Part shown: piece after piece, positions 33,960-47,600 of the stretch
Numbering within the stretch: position 1 is the first letter of the stretch
How the letters are laid out: every line of letters starts with the position of its first letter
NCBI GenBank assembly: GCA_035582835.1
Contig: JAYKAV010003127.1
Coordinates: forward strand, 184,882-248,881
From: Phoebastria nigripes
Lineage: Eukaryota; Chordata; Aves; Procellariiformes; Diomedeidae
Direction of reading: 5' to 3'
DNA: 64,000 nt
Translations under genes and position numbers: made by a program
The notes under the pieces: generated by a model
Database searches by the model: none
What the model saw: only the letters and a program-made list of their open reading frames with translations
What the model was told of the DNA's origin: nothing

Positions 33960-35521
33960 AGGCTTATGTCAGGAGTCCCAGTGCCACTGCTCAGCTAATT
34001 TATTGTAGTTTCCTCACTAAAAAGATCTTCAGGAATGTCATCCTGTCCTCTATCAATCATAACTGAATTTACATCTTCAGCATGGATACGTTAGGATTTA
34101 ACTAGTTTTCCACACAATATGTCAGAAAGGGTAGCCAAGATTCTTGATTGCATCCGAGACTTTAAATTAAAAGCTTTTTCTTAAACAAAAACTTTGTACC
34201 TGTACACAAAGGGCTGCACAGCTTTGGTACCTACAGAACATGCACTGCAGGCACATCTATCTTATATGTAACACATACTGGGGGAGCAGATTTATTTGAC
34301 TATAAAGCAGGGGGGTTCAAAAAGAGAAACAATCTGCCTTTCTGCTTTCTCAGCAGAATAGAAAGCAAGGGCCAAACTCACTAGCCCCTTGCTCAGATAA
34401 GCTGTTATTATTCATGGGAGCAAATCTGTTTATACCAACATACTCATTTGAGTACAGGTTGTGGAGCTGGGCTCTAAATCCCTGTGTAACAAAGCCTTCA
34501 TAACGATCTCGTGTTTGTTCCCAGAGCTCTAAATAAGCACCATTATGAAATGGCTTTGTGCTGGGTAAACACCCAGAAAGGAGGGGCCAGGCTGGGGGCT
34601 GAGCTGTGGGGACAAGCTGAAAATCTCAGGCAAGTGTCTGTGTATGGAGAACTTTTTTCCAAAGCAAGCTCTGCAAGCAAGAACAAGGCTGGATTTCCCC
34701 AGTGTCCACACTTTCAGCATCCTGACCTTTCCCTTCCAAATATAATCTGCTATTCAGACTCTGAACAGCAGACTGACCCCTGCATATCACGCTGACACGC
34801 AAGCCCGGGCCCCAAGTCACCGNGGTAGCTTAGCCTAGCTTGTTCCAGTTTTTTGTTCTGTTTGAAATGGGATGTCGGCCTCCACCTGCCAGCCAGCACG
34901 GCCGGTTTGTGCTTGGAGAGTTGGTGCTTTTACAGCCAGACTTGATACCGGAGTTCAGGGAATTAACTGGAAGGTCTGAGCGTGCCATTTTGCACAGACC
35001 CCTTTCTTTTCTTTTCCTAAAGAATTAATAAAAAGAGAAAGAGTGTCTAAAAACTGGTATTAATAGTTGATGTCCTTCAGGGAATCTGATGAAATGTGCT
35101 TGTCAGGAAACGCTTAGTAGACCAACGGGATGTCCCCGGCAGGCAGGCAGGCAAGCCAGCCTCTGGCTTTTTAACTGTGCATGGCACCATCTGAGTTCAT
35201 AGGCACGACAGCAAGTTGTGCTTTCACTGAAGAATCTTCCAAAATGAGCCAAGAGGAATCTCCAGAGGGCAGAAAAAGGCACGTAAAAGTAAACTGATCA
35301 GTTTAGATAACATGCCACATTCTTGGTCAAGTAGACATGGTTTGATACAGCTGGAACTCACAAGCATACAAACTCTGGGAATCCAGCAAAAATCTCCCAT
35401 ATCCTTTTACAGGAACATTGCCGACTGGTGAAAAACATGCACAGGAAATCAACTGAGGGTGGGGAAAGGGAGATCATGTAACAAGCCTTCTGTCCAGGCT
35501 TTCCCATGTCGGCCACGCTGG
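33960..35521 (-). other. Probable LIMD1 3' UTR, end undetermined
   Basis: This stretch follows the LIMD1 stop codon. It is AT-richer than the flanks and has no ORF resembling a gene. On the minus strand AATAAA occurs at 34291-34296 and 33999-34004, so either could end the transcript; further hexamers at 30640-30645, 29900-29905 and 28858-28863 would give a longer UTR. A short (GGCA)n run is at 35138-35158. The extent is inference. Confidence 0.4.
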
Positions 35522-35659
35522 CTAGTAGTGGTGCTGGTACACAGCTGCTGGGGTAGTGCCATTCTCTATGTGTTTCAGATGACAGGAGTGACAAAGCAAA
35601 TGTTCATCTAGCGGGTAACAGCGATGCCCGTCTTCGTCGTTCAGTTCCATCCCACAGTC
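35522..35659 (-). CDS. LIMD1: LIMD1 last coding exon with stop
   Basis: The coding part has 138 nt and encodes [20 protein letters not shown] then [20 protein letters not shown] and YQHHY, followed by TAG. It completes LIM3. The acceptor is TTGCAG. The 3' UTR continues to lower coordinates. Confidence 0.95.
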   Translation of the reverse strand, partial: DCGMELNDEDGHRCYPLDEHLLCHSCHLKHIENGTTPAAVYQHHY

Positions 35660-38600
35660 CTGCAAAGAGAGGCCATGCAAATGATTAGAGCATGTGTTCA
35701 TCTTCCAGTGTCAAGCGGGGTCTGGCTTCCAGGAGGGTGATTTTGTGACAAGGACAGAAGACACGCAGCCAACAGCTCCCTCCTAGCAAGTCCAACATTT
35801 GCCATGAGAAGGAAAGCATCTGACATAGGCATTTTGAGGGGCAGCCATGTACAAATTTGTCTTATGCAGTTTTATTGAATAAGCTTTATCTCGTGGCAAG
35901 GTGCAACCCTATGTATTTTAAACGTGCTCGTGTCTCCTTACACTCTCAGGTAGGATTCACCTCTTCACATTACATTAATTGCAGTTGTACTGATGCGAAA
36001 CCGGCCTGCTGAGTCAGGGCCTCTTTCCACTGCATACGAGCACAGTGAGAGAATTTACACATTTATTTATTTTAATTCACAGAGCAGAAGTATGAAGGCT
36101 CTCTGGGAAGCCCTGCACAGAGACCAAATGGTGTTTAAGAGCTGGCATCTCTTGGGATTTTTTTGTGCAGCCATATCCTTTCTCCAGCCCCAATAACACA
36201 TTCATTTCCCATGAGAGTGAAGGTAACTTACACCAGACAGGATCAGTCATCACCTTAGCATTTTTGAACAATCTGACTTGGAAATCAGATATACTAATGT
36301 GATCTGGAGCTCAAGGCTTCTGAAAGGCAGCAACAGAACCTTACTAAGTCACCACATTTCCTTCATTAACAAATAAACTGCCAAGTTTAAAAGTGATAAT
36401 TAACTCTCTGCCCATAATTTTATGGATAGCAAATGAAAGCAGCTGAGACACATTGCTGCAAAAACTTTTGTCCTCCAACTGGAAATTTCTCAGCCACTGA
36501 TAGAAAGGGTCGCACAATGCAAGGTTTTAATTGCTCATCTACTGCCATTGGAAGGGAGGAGATTTATTTCCATCTTAAAAATAATAGTAGTTATCACTAT
36601 TAAGTGCCCACTCCCTGAGAAAGCTGCTGACCTACCTCGCAGTGATAACATTCCACGTGGTAATCCTTGTCCATGGACACAACCCGAATGGTCTCATCAG
36701 ATCCCTATAAGCGTTCAAGCAAAAGAGAAATTACAAAGGATTACAGCAGGATCAGACACATGCACTCTGTAGATTGCTTCCTGCAACAATGTGAATTTTG
36801 AAAAAATGCATTTGAGCTGCTGGTTGGACACCACAAATAAATCCTGCCAACTGCAGTTATTTTTACAGTAAAGCTTCATCATTGACTGCAGATATCGTCT
36901 AAAATGTAACATCAGAAATGCTAAATTCTCTCTGTTTAACAGTCACATCTATCCCAAATCAGGCATTAATGATTTGGTAATTTCAATATATCACATTTCT
37001 CAGCATTTTAAATTGGTTTTGCCCAAGATTCATCTCTTCCATGTATTAAAAGGAGTTCGTCCCGGAGGGGTCACACAGAGGTCATTCATGAGCACCACCA
37101 GCATTTATTGACATGAAGGAATGGTATCCCGAACATAAAACTAACAGCAGTATAATCCTGCAGGAGATGAAAAAAGCAGCCTGGCTCAGCAGAAATAAGC
37201 ATCCTTACCAAGCAAAAGAAGGGTCACATCTCAAGGGCAGTGTATGAGCCTAGGTCAAAAGGTTGCATGCTGGAGGAAGCGATCATCTCTCCCCATCCCC
37301 AAGGACATTTGTCTTGACATAGGGTCAAGTGTGAAAGAGAGCAAGGCCTGAGACATGACGCTCCCTCCCCAGAAGGGATACGAAATAAAAGGCTCTCACC
37401 TCGGAGGGCAGAATGGGAAGTCCACACGCTGCACACTTTGGAGCTAAAACTCTGGAAGAACAACGAGAAAATGAAGGCAAGTTATAGATCAACATAAAAA
37501 GAGAGGCCTGTATGTTCTCGGCGATAAGACGAAAAGCTGCAGCTGTAAATAACTTAGCCACAGGAAAGCTTTACATCCCAAGATCATAAATTCATTTTAG
37601 GATTGATTGTAAGTAGTGCTTGGCACACATTGCTCAGTCAGGCAAAAAGAGATCTTACATTTTACATTTAGTGCCAGAAAAAAACCAAACCCACTGTAGA
37701 ATTCTTGGCTGCTATTGAGAGATTTGGAAGAGAGAATGAGGAGAAACTGAGCAGGACCGTCCCCAGAAAAACACATTAAAAGAAGTGGCAGCCTTGCACT
37801 GAGGCAGGAAACCTCAGAGAAAACACCATGGGACCGTAAGGTTCCTAAGGCCTTATAACACAACGTAACACGATAAATAATTAAATGAAATAGCAAGGAA
37901 ACGTGCATCATTTCAGAACAACGGTGGCACACGGAGGCAACTCTAATCTTGGCACAACACAGAACAGTTCCCGGGGCTGCCTGAGCAACACTTAATACTC
38001 TGCCTGCTCAGAAAATGGAGCAAGGAGCAAAGCAAGCCAAATGGACACTCAAAACGTAGGCAGCTCTAATATCATAACTACCAGCTAAGAGCACAGCCAT
38101 TTTATTTTACTAAATGACAAGTGGTTTTTTAAGTGGAGTTATCAGTTATTTAATTCAGAGCTGGATAAAAGTTTCACTTTGATTTCTAAAAGCATTCTTT
38201 AGAAGCCAAACTCAGCCCTGCAACTACTCAAAAAGCAACTCACATTGATTTCAACAGGCATTCACAGTCTTACTTTAGAGTGGACTGACTTCTTACATGA
38301 CTGAACACTTCACGAGCACTATTTCTCACTATTTCTGCTTTGCAGAAGGGGCAGCTGAAGCCCCGGCTTAAGTGACTTCCTCAGAGTTACACAGAAAGTT
38401 GGTGGCAGGGCAAGAGGAGAGACATCAGGAATGTCTAGGGTCTAGCCCCATCCTCAAACTTCTGCCTTCTAATCCTGTCCCGATTTTACTAATTCACGCT
38501 TCCTAATCAGCTGAAAAGCTAAAGTAGAGGCTTGTTGATTGGAGCATCTCTGCTGTTTATTTTGTCCTTACTTGTGGTAATCTCTGACACAGTAGATTTT

Positions 38601-41600
38601 GTTTTCAGAGTCTACAGTGAATGGCACACCATCCAGACACTCATTGCAGACCACGCATCGGAAGCAGCCTGGATGATATGATTTCCCTAGAGCCTGCAGG
38701 ATCTGCAACAAACCAAGAGACAGGAAAAAAGCATGTGAACAGCCAATAAAGGTGAAAATAATAAACACACAGTTTTACATCAGACAATGCTGCATATTCA
38801 TCAGCGTGGCTGTGTCTTTTTTCAGGCACCTCATCTGAAAAATGAGTTAACAGGGATGGAAAGGGCAGCTGGAATCAATATATATCACCTGGTTCCAGAA
38901 AAATGAATTATTAGCATGGGTAAGAAAACAATTTAGAGTCTTGGTCAAGGTATTTAGCATTACAAAGGATAGAAGTGACAGAATTGAAAGGAAAGAAAAT
39001 AATTTCTGAAGCCAACAGTTGGAGAATACTTAGCAGGATCACAAGGCAAGACATACCAGGCCAACAAAAGGAAATACATCTTTATATTCTCCATGAGAGG
39101 CTGAAACAAATACTATTGCTAGGTTTTCATAATGCCTTAGATATCCCAGAGCTTTGTACTCGCTAGCCCGGCTTTCTAATTAACACAGACTATGGAAACT
39201 GTATTGAACTCAACAGCTGCAATTCACCTGCTGGCTTTGGGGCAGCAATTACTACCTGGAATACCACTTCTGAGTATAAAATAGCTTTTCCAATTTTAAT
39301 GCTTTCCAGTGTAAGCAGGCAAGCAAAGATAATTAANGATAAGCATTAGAAAATCTTTGGAGGCGTGCTGTGAACTAACCACTCAGAAATTCCTAATTTC
39401 TTTGCCTCAGCTGTAGCTCACCAGCTGCATGTCCATGAATTTGTCTCCCTCTGAATCACCCACAACCGAATGCTGCCCAGTGTTGGCTAAAGCCAGCTGA
39501 TCCCCTGAGCCGTGACCCACTCCATGCAAATCTTGAACGGATGGTACCTGTTGTAGGCTAATGAGAACTGCCTGCTTCAGCAGGATGTCCACACATCTAC
39601 TGAACAGTATTCAAGACTTGGACAGATCTGAACTGAGGTCTGGATCACATACTCTGGGTTGAACCTATTCCCCAAAGTATAAGCCCAACACCTTCCAGCA
39701 CCCACAACAAGCAGCAACAAGACAGCAGCTTCATCCTGAAGGTACATGGGAAGCCACGGCTTGACTACAGGAAAGATGGGCTCAGCAGAGCCGCACTGAT
39801 GTCCCACAGCAAGGGAGCACTGCAGAGGCAGTGCACTCAGGCACTTCTGAGCAGAAAGCATCGACAGGATTACGAATACACTGTCCAGGGAAGCCCAAAA
39901 GGGGATGAAAGAGCTGAAGGCTCTGATTTTCAATTTGCACTGAAAACAGGCAGAGGAAAGTCTCTGCATCGCATACAGCAGGGTGCCAGCTTCACTTCCT
40001 CGCAAAAATCAACAAAAGGCTTAGTGGATTTTCTTAGTGCTACCAATCTCACACTAGGCAGACTACCAGATGATAACAGACAGTACTGGATATGAATATA
40101 TTTTGCTTTTGATGCATTCTTCTAAAATGCTGTGGGATTTTTTCTCCTAAAGCAATTATCACTTACCATGTCCATTATCAAATGACCACAAATGAAACAC
40201 CTGTCAGCTGACTGCTGGAAACCAGAATACTGCAAGGACAAAAAAGAATTGGCTTAAAATTTCACAAGGCTAGTCGAGCATAAACAACAGCATATTATGG
40301 GGCATTATTTGCTTGGCCTTTTTCTGTACTCCTTACACAAGCTAAACTTTCCCGTGCTTTTTTCAGTATAGGAAGCTGTGGATGGGTCCCCAGAGGATAT
40401 TCTATAAAGACATCAGACTTCCACTGTTCAGAAGGAGTATGAGTTCCTGTAACTTTCAAGTCCTAAATTTATGTTTAATTAAGTATATAAGCAAATACCA
40501 TAAATGCATATGCAAATAAGGCATTTACAAATAAGACTTACATTCTTATTTGACCATGTAAATCTACACACCAGAAACTTACTTGTGTTTATCACAAATT
40601 CATATCACAACATCCGTATATATAGGCTCGGAAAGCCAAATTCTTCCTTTGTTTACACCATTATAGCTCTCTGGTAGTATAACATTCAAGTTTGGCCCAG
40701 AGCACCTTTCTTGCTGCCATTGCTAAGATCTAATGGTAAGGAACTGCCTGTCATGTCCACAACATGCACCTCAGGCACAACACATCATCTGTCTAAGGTT
40801 TCAGTTCTGTCTGAATGATGGAAGTGCAAACTGGAAAAATGAAATATTTTAGATGCATTTAACCAATCTTTCCATTTTCAGCCTGTGTAGAATATACAGC
40901 AAAGATTAACTCACTTCTCTCTGACAGAAATCACTAGACTTCCCCAATAAATAGGCAAATATGGTTTCTTCAAGTCTCAATGAAAGCTTAATCTATGAGG
41001 GCTTGAGGGCAGGTGGGTATATGGCCAAGGAGAGGACCATGAGGTTGCTTCACGCTCAGGTACGTTCACACAAAATCCATTGAGGGCAATGGAAAGATAT
41101 CCATTAAGACGCCCAAGTAAAACCAGTTCNTTGGAAAGGGAAATTCACTCATTGGTTCTTCTGTAGCCATTCATGTCACTCCTGTCTCCACAGCATGGCC
41201 ACAGAGACATGCTTTGAAGGAGCCATCGCAAGAGGCTACGGCTTCAACTACCGTCTCTGCACTGCAAAACCGTGGTCTTTCACTCAACTACTTCCAGCAC
41301 CACGTGTGGGCAGCCACCATGGCTGGGCCTAGCCCTGCGTAAAGGGGGAGCAGAAGGACCAGGCAGGATGCTGGACTAGAGCCGTGTGAAATGTGGGCAA
41401 AGCTGCCGGGCAGAAAGGCTGCGCGTCTGCCGGAGAAGCTGAGATGTGCCAGCACAAGGGTCAGCTGTGTGCTTACCAGGAAATCTTCTTCACAGAACAC
41501 CTTGCCGTTGACAAAATAAAAGGCTTTTCCTCTCAGCTTTCGACCTGAGGAAAAAACACAGAGAGAAGAGAAAGGTCAGCAGAGAGCGGGGAGAAAATGT

Positions 41601-44600
41601 GAGCAAAAACTGGCTGCTGAGAAGCAAACAACGAGGATGTGCGAGCATGGCCGCTGCACAGCTGGAGAAGAGCACCCAACCCCAGCACGGGTCTTCCCAG
41701 CCTCCAGCGCGACTAACCCCATCTCCTCTTCCACTGGCAGTCGCTGATGAACGCCAATTGCTGGATCTGGACAACAGTCCCACCTCTGGGCAGGAGGAGG
41801 TAGCTTTGCAAGCCTGGACCACCTCCTGGCAGATTACAACACAAAATAACCTGGCAAGAGCGAGTGAGGGTACTCTGGAAAACACTCCAGGAGAGGAGCA
41901 AGGAGAAGAAGGGGCATGCAGAGGGTCATCCATACTTGACATCATTCCTCAGAATATCACCTCCCATGCTCTTCCACTAGAAGGTGCCTTCAACCAGCAG
42001 CTGCCAGATAAGCCACTGCAATACCCGACCACCCGGTCTGCCTCCAGCAGAGTGCAACACCGGAGCGCTGAACACGCTTCTCTCTGCTCCCTATCAGCAG
42101 ATTCATTATTGCAGCTACCAACAAAAATTTGAAAGCATTTAAAAAAAAATTTTTTTTTCNAACCAGAATGCCCTAACAGAGATAAGATGACAAAGTTTTT
42201 CCAAGAAAGGACTCTACACATGGGGAAGATTTATATTTACTGCAGCTTTTGTGTTTATGCCTCACATTCACCGTCTGTTTTCAGTTCCACATAACTATGG
42301 CAACACATGCTCACGCTGCCGCCACTTCTTCTAAATGCCCTGCCTTCCCCCTGGAGAAAAGGGCTAGGTTTTGTTTGTTTATAAAAAGCTGCTCCTACCT
42401 CCTTGCAGGCCGGTTTCCCTATTCAGCTAGGGGTTTGAAACACAGCCTAGCACTGGAGCGGCTCTGCTCGGTCAAGGAGCCCCAAGCGCGTGCCCAGAGG
42501 CAGCACCCGGGGCAGGGGGAGCAGCACTGCCTGGGCACAGCCGGAGCAGGACCTGCCACAGGCTGGTTTCAGGGACCTGCCAGGCATTGCTGGAAGGAAA
42601 TCGGAACCAAGACACCAGGGCCCAGAAGCCTCCTGCTTGACATGCGTGTATAATTAACAAATGATGATCAGCTGCTAGGTGTATAAATGCAGACAACACA
42701 GGGGACTGGTCTGGAGCTCACCTCGGTGCTTTATGGCATGCACCTACCTGGCAGCCTTCGACAATTAGCCACGCTGGCTGCAAAGTATTAAGAAAAGGAG
42801 GAAGCCAAGTAAAACCACTTCAATAAATTAAGAGCTTTACCCTCTCCTGCATACGCCAGAGGGCACTCTCAGCCTGGGAAACAACTCGCACTGCTCCTCG
42901 TGAAGCTCTGAAGTTTTGCCGGTGAATTCAGCCAGACCAACATTTCACCAGTAGCCCTTAGTTCCCTGCCCAGGTTTCAGCCAGCAAGGCGGGCAGAGGA
43001 CACCGTAGCGTGTTTCTCAAGGAACAAGCCCCGGTTTGCACGTGTAGCAGCTTCATGGTTAAGCTGCAGGCGTTGCTCAGCCGCGTGTTTACCGGGTGGT
43101 GTAGGAGCCAGAAGCATGCTGCCCCAACATGCTCGTCATCCCCTGTTCTCCTCTAAACCCCACTGGGGACAACCGCATTACCCAGAGGCCAGCCCATCCT
43201 TGCACCAACGCGGACGTTGGACAGGACACGGAAGAAAACCCAACAACCCCAAAAGCATCCTGCTCTGATTTCTGTCACCCACCCTGATGCTTTGCCAAGG
43301 TTGCCAATACCAAAACAGGACCCGGAGCCCAAAATAAAAAGTATCTAATCTTGGACGTGTTAGCTTTGTGGCCCATAACCCAGGGTGCATATTTGTATGA
43401 TAACCCCTCCTGTGTGCCTGCCCATCCACAGGTAAGCCCAGCACGCTTGCCGGCAGTCGCAGAGTCCCAGTTTCTGAGGAGGGGAAGGAGAGGCATGGGG
43501 ATACCTGGGATTTGCAGCACCCTTGTCAACGGTGGTCCTAAGCGAGTTAACAACAAGCCTAATGCAGCAAGAAGTACCCCCAAAAATCTCCCGCTGATTT
43601 AAATACAGCATTGGGATTTGGCACTCCTAAAAACAAAAAACAAACAAAAAACATTTAACTTTGATTTTAAATTACGTGGTAGCGCGAGCTCCAGTTTAGT
43701 GCAACAGGCAGATGCCCAAGCGACTTTCCACCTGTATGCAATGTCTCTCCTTAAAGACAAGCTGGCAGCAGTGAGGAAGAACATACGCGTGGAGCCATGC
43801 AATGAGGAGACACTTCTTTGGACGATGGCCGGTGCGCGAGCAGCAGCCGTCACAGCAGAGGGGATAAGGTTTGGATCGCTGCCACTACGTCATTCTTCCA
43901 CGGTGACAAAACCAGCATTTACTGGCCATTCTGCACCCGGTATATTTTTAACCCTGTGACATTAGCAGGTCAAGATTGATGGCAACAGACCTTCAGAGAA
44001 GGTGCCACAGCCAGTGCACTGTGTCTGGACTTCTGCTGCAAGCTCACCCAGCAGAGGGATAAACCCCGCTATAAAGGATTTATAATTTGGCTGTTGGCAT
44101 TACATGGGCCCATGAAGAAGAGGTGCTGACACCAAGAGCACTTTGAGGGAAAGGGGGGGGATGATTTAATTACTTTCTTTAGGGAAGAAGTGGTCATTTT
44201 GACTATTTTTAGCTCCTCTTCACAACTCTCTTTAAGCCCCTGGCAGAAGTGTAAATGGCAATTTGCCAAAAAAGCAAGTAACTAGGTACCCCTGCAGCCA
44301 CCGCTGGAGTGGTGCATGCAAACAGAGCCAATTTATTCCTCTGCTGCTCTCAGCCTCTCCCCGCCCACATCGGGATGTACTTCTCCTCCCACTACCCCTT
44401 TGAGATGAGGAAGCATCTCCTCATTGTACACATGGGAAAGCAAGATGCAGGAAAACCTCACTTCCCCAGGCTGCGCTGGGGACCGTCCCGGTGGAGCTGG
44501 GAAATGCATGTTCTGGCTGCAGCCACACCAGTAAAACAAACCGTGCTGGGACTGCCCCACAGCACAGAGCAGGGCGGCAGTGGCTTCTGTCCCTGCGCTG

Positions 44601-47600
44601 AGCTCCCTGCCACGGGACAGCACCTTAAATTAAAGAAGTCCCTCTCAAAAGCGATACTTCTGACTGTGCGCCTGCAGAGGCTGGCACAGGTTTCACTTGA
44701 GCACAGAGATGGTGTTGCAATTACACCAAAAGGAAGGATTGAGAACTTAAATGGCATATAATATCAATACATATTGATCACTGCCTACTTTAAATATGCA
44801 TCACTTTAAAGATGACTACAGAGACGATATCCTTTGATAAACCCAGAAATATTAATGCGTGGCTTGCTGCTTTCAGGATCAGTTGCTCTACTACATGTCT
44901 TAAGCTGCTGGCTCCTGACCGTATTTCACTTTCACTTCACCCTGAATTTAGCTAATCTCTCACCTGAAAAAATTCAGACAGTTAAAATTCTTCGGCATTT
45001 CAACCCTACCATCTTCACCTGTCATTACAAGATTTGTTGATCCTCTTCCTGACCTCCTGAGGTTTGAGCCCCATGCTTTTATGTACTGCTCATCCCTAAC
45101 ACGTCTGTCTAATCTGTTTAGCTGGGGGACCTTCAGGATGACCTCNAGGTCATTTCAGCACCAATTTCAGAATATTTCAAGCTTAGTCACTAGTGCCTTT
45201 GTGCTAAAATAAACACACTTTGCTTAGCAGCTGATAATAGGCATACCACCAGGCTGCACTCAGAGGATGGTGGTGCTTTTGTCCATCATTTTCTCAAATG
45301 ACAGCTCTATCCTTTTGAAGTTCATACAGAGAGGGGTTTACCAGGGACTTGCAACGGCCCAAGGAGGATGCTGGGAGATGCATCATTTGCTTGCTGGGGA
45401 GCTGGAGCCAACTTTCTCTTTTGAAGTGGCTTTTCCATTATTTATTAAAAGGACAATGGGGTCACAAACCCATGTTCAAAGACAAGAGATTGCTCCCGAT
45501 GCATGTAATGCTACAGGGCCACGTCCAGATCCCAGGGCTCTATGGGGATGCATGACCAGGACCCCACATTGCTGGGGAGGCAGCGTGGACCTCACTTATC
45601 ACTTATCTAAGCACCATGCAGCTCCCTGCGGTATCTGCACAGCAGAGGGGTGAGCATCACTGCAGACTGGCAGCTGCTCCCGGGTCCCTTCCATGCTGAC
45701 AGCCCTGGGCCTCTGTCATTACACAGGTCAGTCCTTCTTAGAGTGCCACAGCTGTAAGATAAATTTGGACATGTGATTACTAATGGCAGGTTAGATACAA
45801 AAGGATTTCAGTTTCTGGATTCAGTGCCTGTAATCTCCTGACACACTAGCAGGACAGCAGGCTGGAAACACCATCCCATCTAGCTGCTAAGGATCGAAAC
45901 AAGCTCCTCCTCAGTCCTGGGTGGCTCTGGCTGAAGCTGCAGTCCTTCCCCCAGTTTTCATTTCCCCCACGTAAAGTTGTGAGGAGGTTTGGATCGAAGA
46001 ACCTACTTTGGTCTGTGCGCACCCTGCAGGCAGCACCACGGGCGCAGACAGAGCCCAGAGACCTCGGCTCTCCCATACCATACAAAAGTCCCTGCTGCCC
46101 ACAGATCAGCAGCACACAACCCACAGGTGCCCAGCCAGCACACGCAATTTTGGAGCCCTCCATGGGTACTGGCTTTGCTGACGTGCAGTATGGTGTCCCA
46201 CTGTGTGCCACAGACTAGGTCGAGCATCAGAGAGCTCTACTTAATTTCTGCCATCTGTGCTATTTCTGTTGGGCGCCATTAAAGCTGGATGCAGCACTGA
46301 GTCTGGCACAGAAGTGTCAACATTTCCAACCCGCTCTTGAACTGGGGCTGCACAAAAGAGTCACTTAGATGCCTGCACATCCTCCAAATCAGGTAAACTC
46401 AGACTGTGATCAACCAGCAGACACCCCAGGTCAGGTCAAAGCCTTGGTGAAACCGTGGGCAGGAGGATAGGACGTCTCTTAGAAAAAACTGCACTAAGAC
46501 ACAGTAGCTCCACTACCATTAAGATGTTCAGTCTCTCTCTCAACTATACCAGCTGTATTGTAAAATTGCAGAAAACACCCTCCGNGCTCTCACCACACAT
46601 TTGAGGCAGTAAAAAAAAAAAAAAACCTCTGAGAAAATGGTCTGATGCCTGAAAGCCAAAAGCATGCTCTGGCACATGTAAGAAAAGGTCAGCTGCCTCT
46701 AACGGCAAAGCAACCACAGGTGAAGGCAGAAATGGCTCCTCAGAGAGAAACATTGCGAAACCACAGTAAGCCACACAACTGAGCAACACCTCTCCTTTGC
46801 TGATGGCAAACCGTTGCAAGAAGATATTCAAATGTTTTTCTTTTTAGGGAAAACCCCTAGAAGCTTCAAAATTCAGAGGTAAGATAAAGTCACCCTGGGA
46901 CAAAGCAGCGCTACGATCCAGGGCGTCCCTGCTGAGGTACCAGTTTTCAACCCAGTGCCCAGCCGCTCTCTGCATCACTCCGGGGACGGCTGCCCTGTTC
47001 CCCAAAATGCACCAAAACCAGGCAGTCGTTGGAGCTGGCCTCCCACCCCGTCACACACCGACTGTCATCGAAACGTCCGAAGGCTTAGAGGAGGAAGGAG
47101 GGGGAGGCAATCTCTGTGTCCTCGGTGAATGTAACTCTGCATCGAAACTATACAAGAGAGCAATTTTTAAATTTCTCTAGGTATGGAAGAGGCCTCAGTG
47201 CTTACCGAGCCACTACTCAGAAAATTATTCGTAGGTACCATTAAAACATTATAAGAAACCCCCTAAAATCTTTACAGCACAATTAATCCTATGCCTATTC
47301 TTAACAAAAACCAATACTTTGAAGATGACATTATAGAATAAAAAGACCAGAAAGACTGGAAATACATTCCATTAAAGATTTCAACCTTTTTTCTCACATT
47401 GTCCTAATGATTTCAGACTTTCAGCCAGCACTAAAACACACGCCATCGACTCAAACCACTAGCATATTGATAAAACACTGCATCTCCTGCGTGTGAGCTG
47501 AACACTTGTACCTTTCCAGCAGAGATACCTACTGAGGACACCTGGGCCATGCCAAAGCCCCTTCAGCTCAGACCCCAAAGCACTACCGCCCTGAAATCTG

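Noticed and set aside
41599..42132. A 177-codon plus-strand reading frame in LIMD1 intron 2
   Set aside because: It starts with GTG, has no recognisable domain, is antisense to LIMD1 and shows no splice or promoter context; chance is sufficient in this GC-richer stretch.
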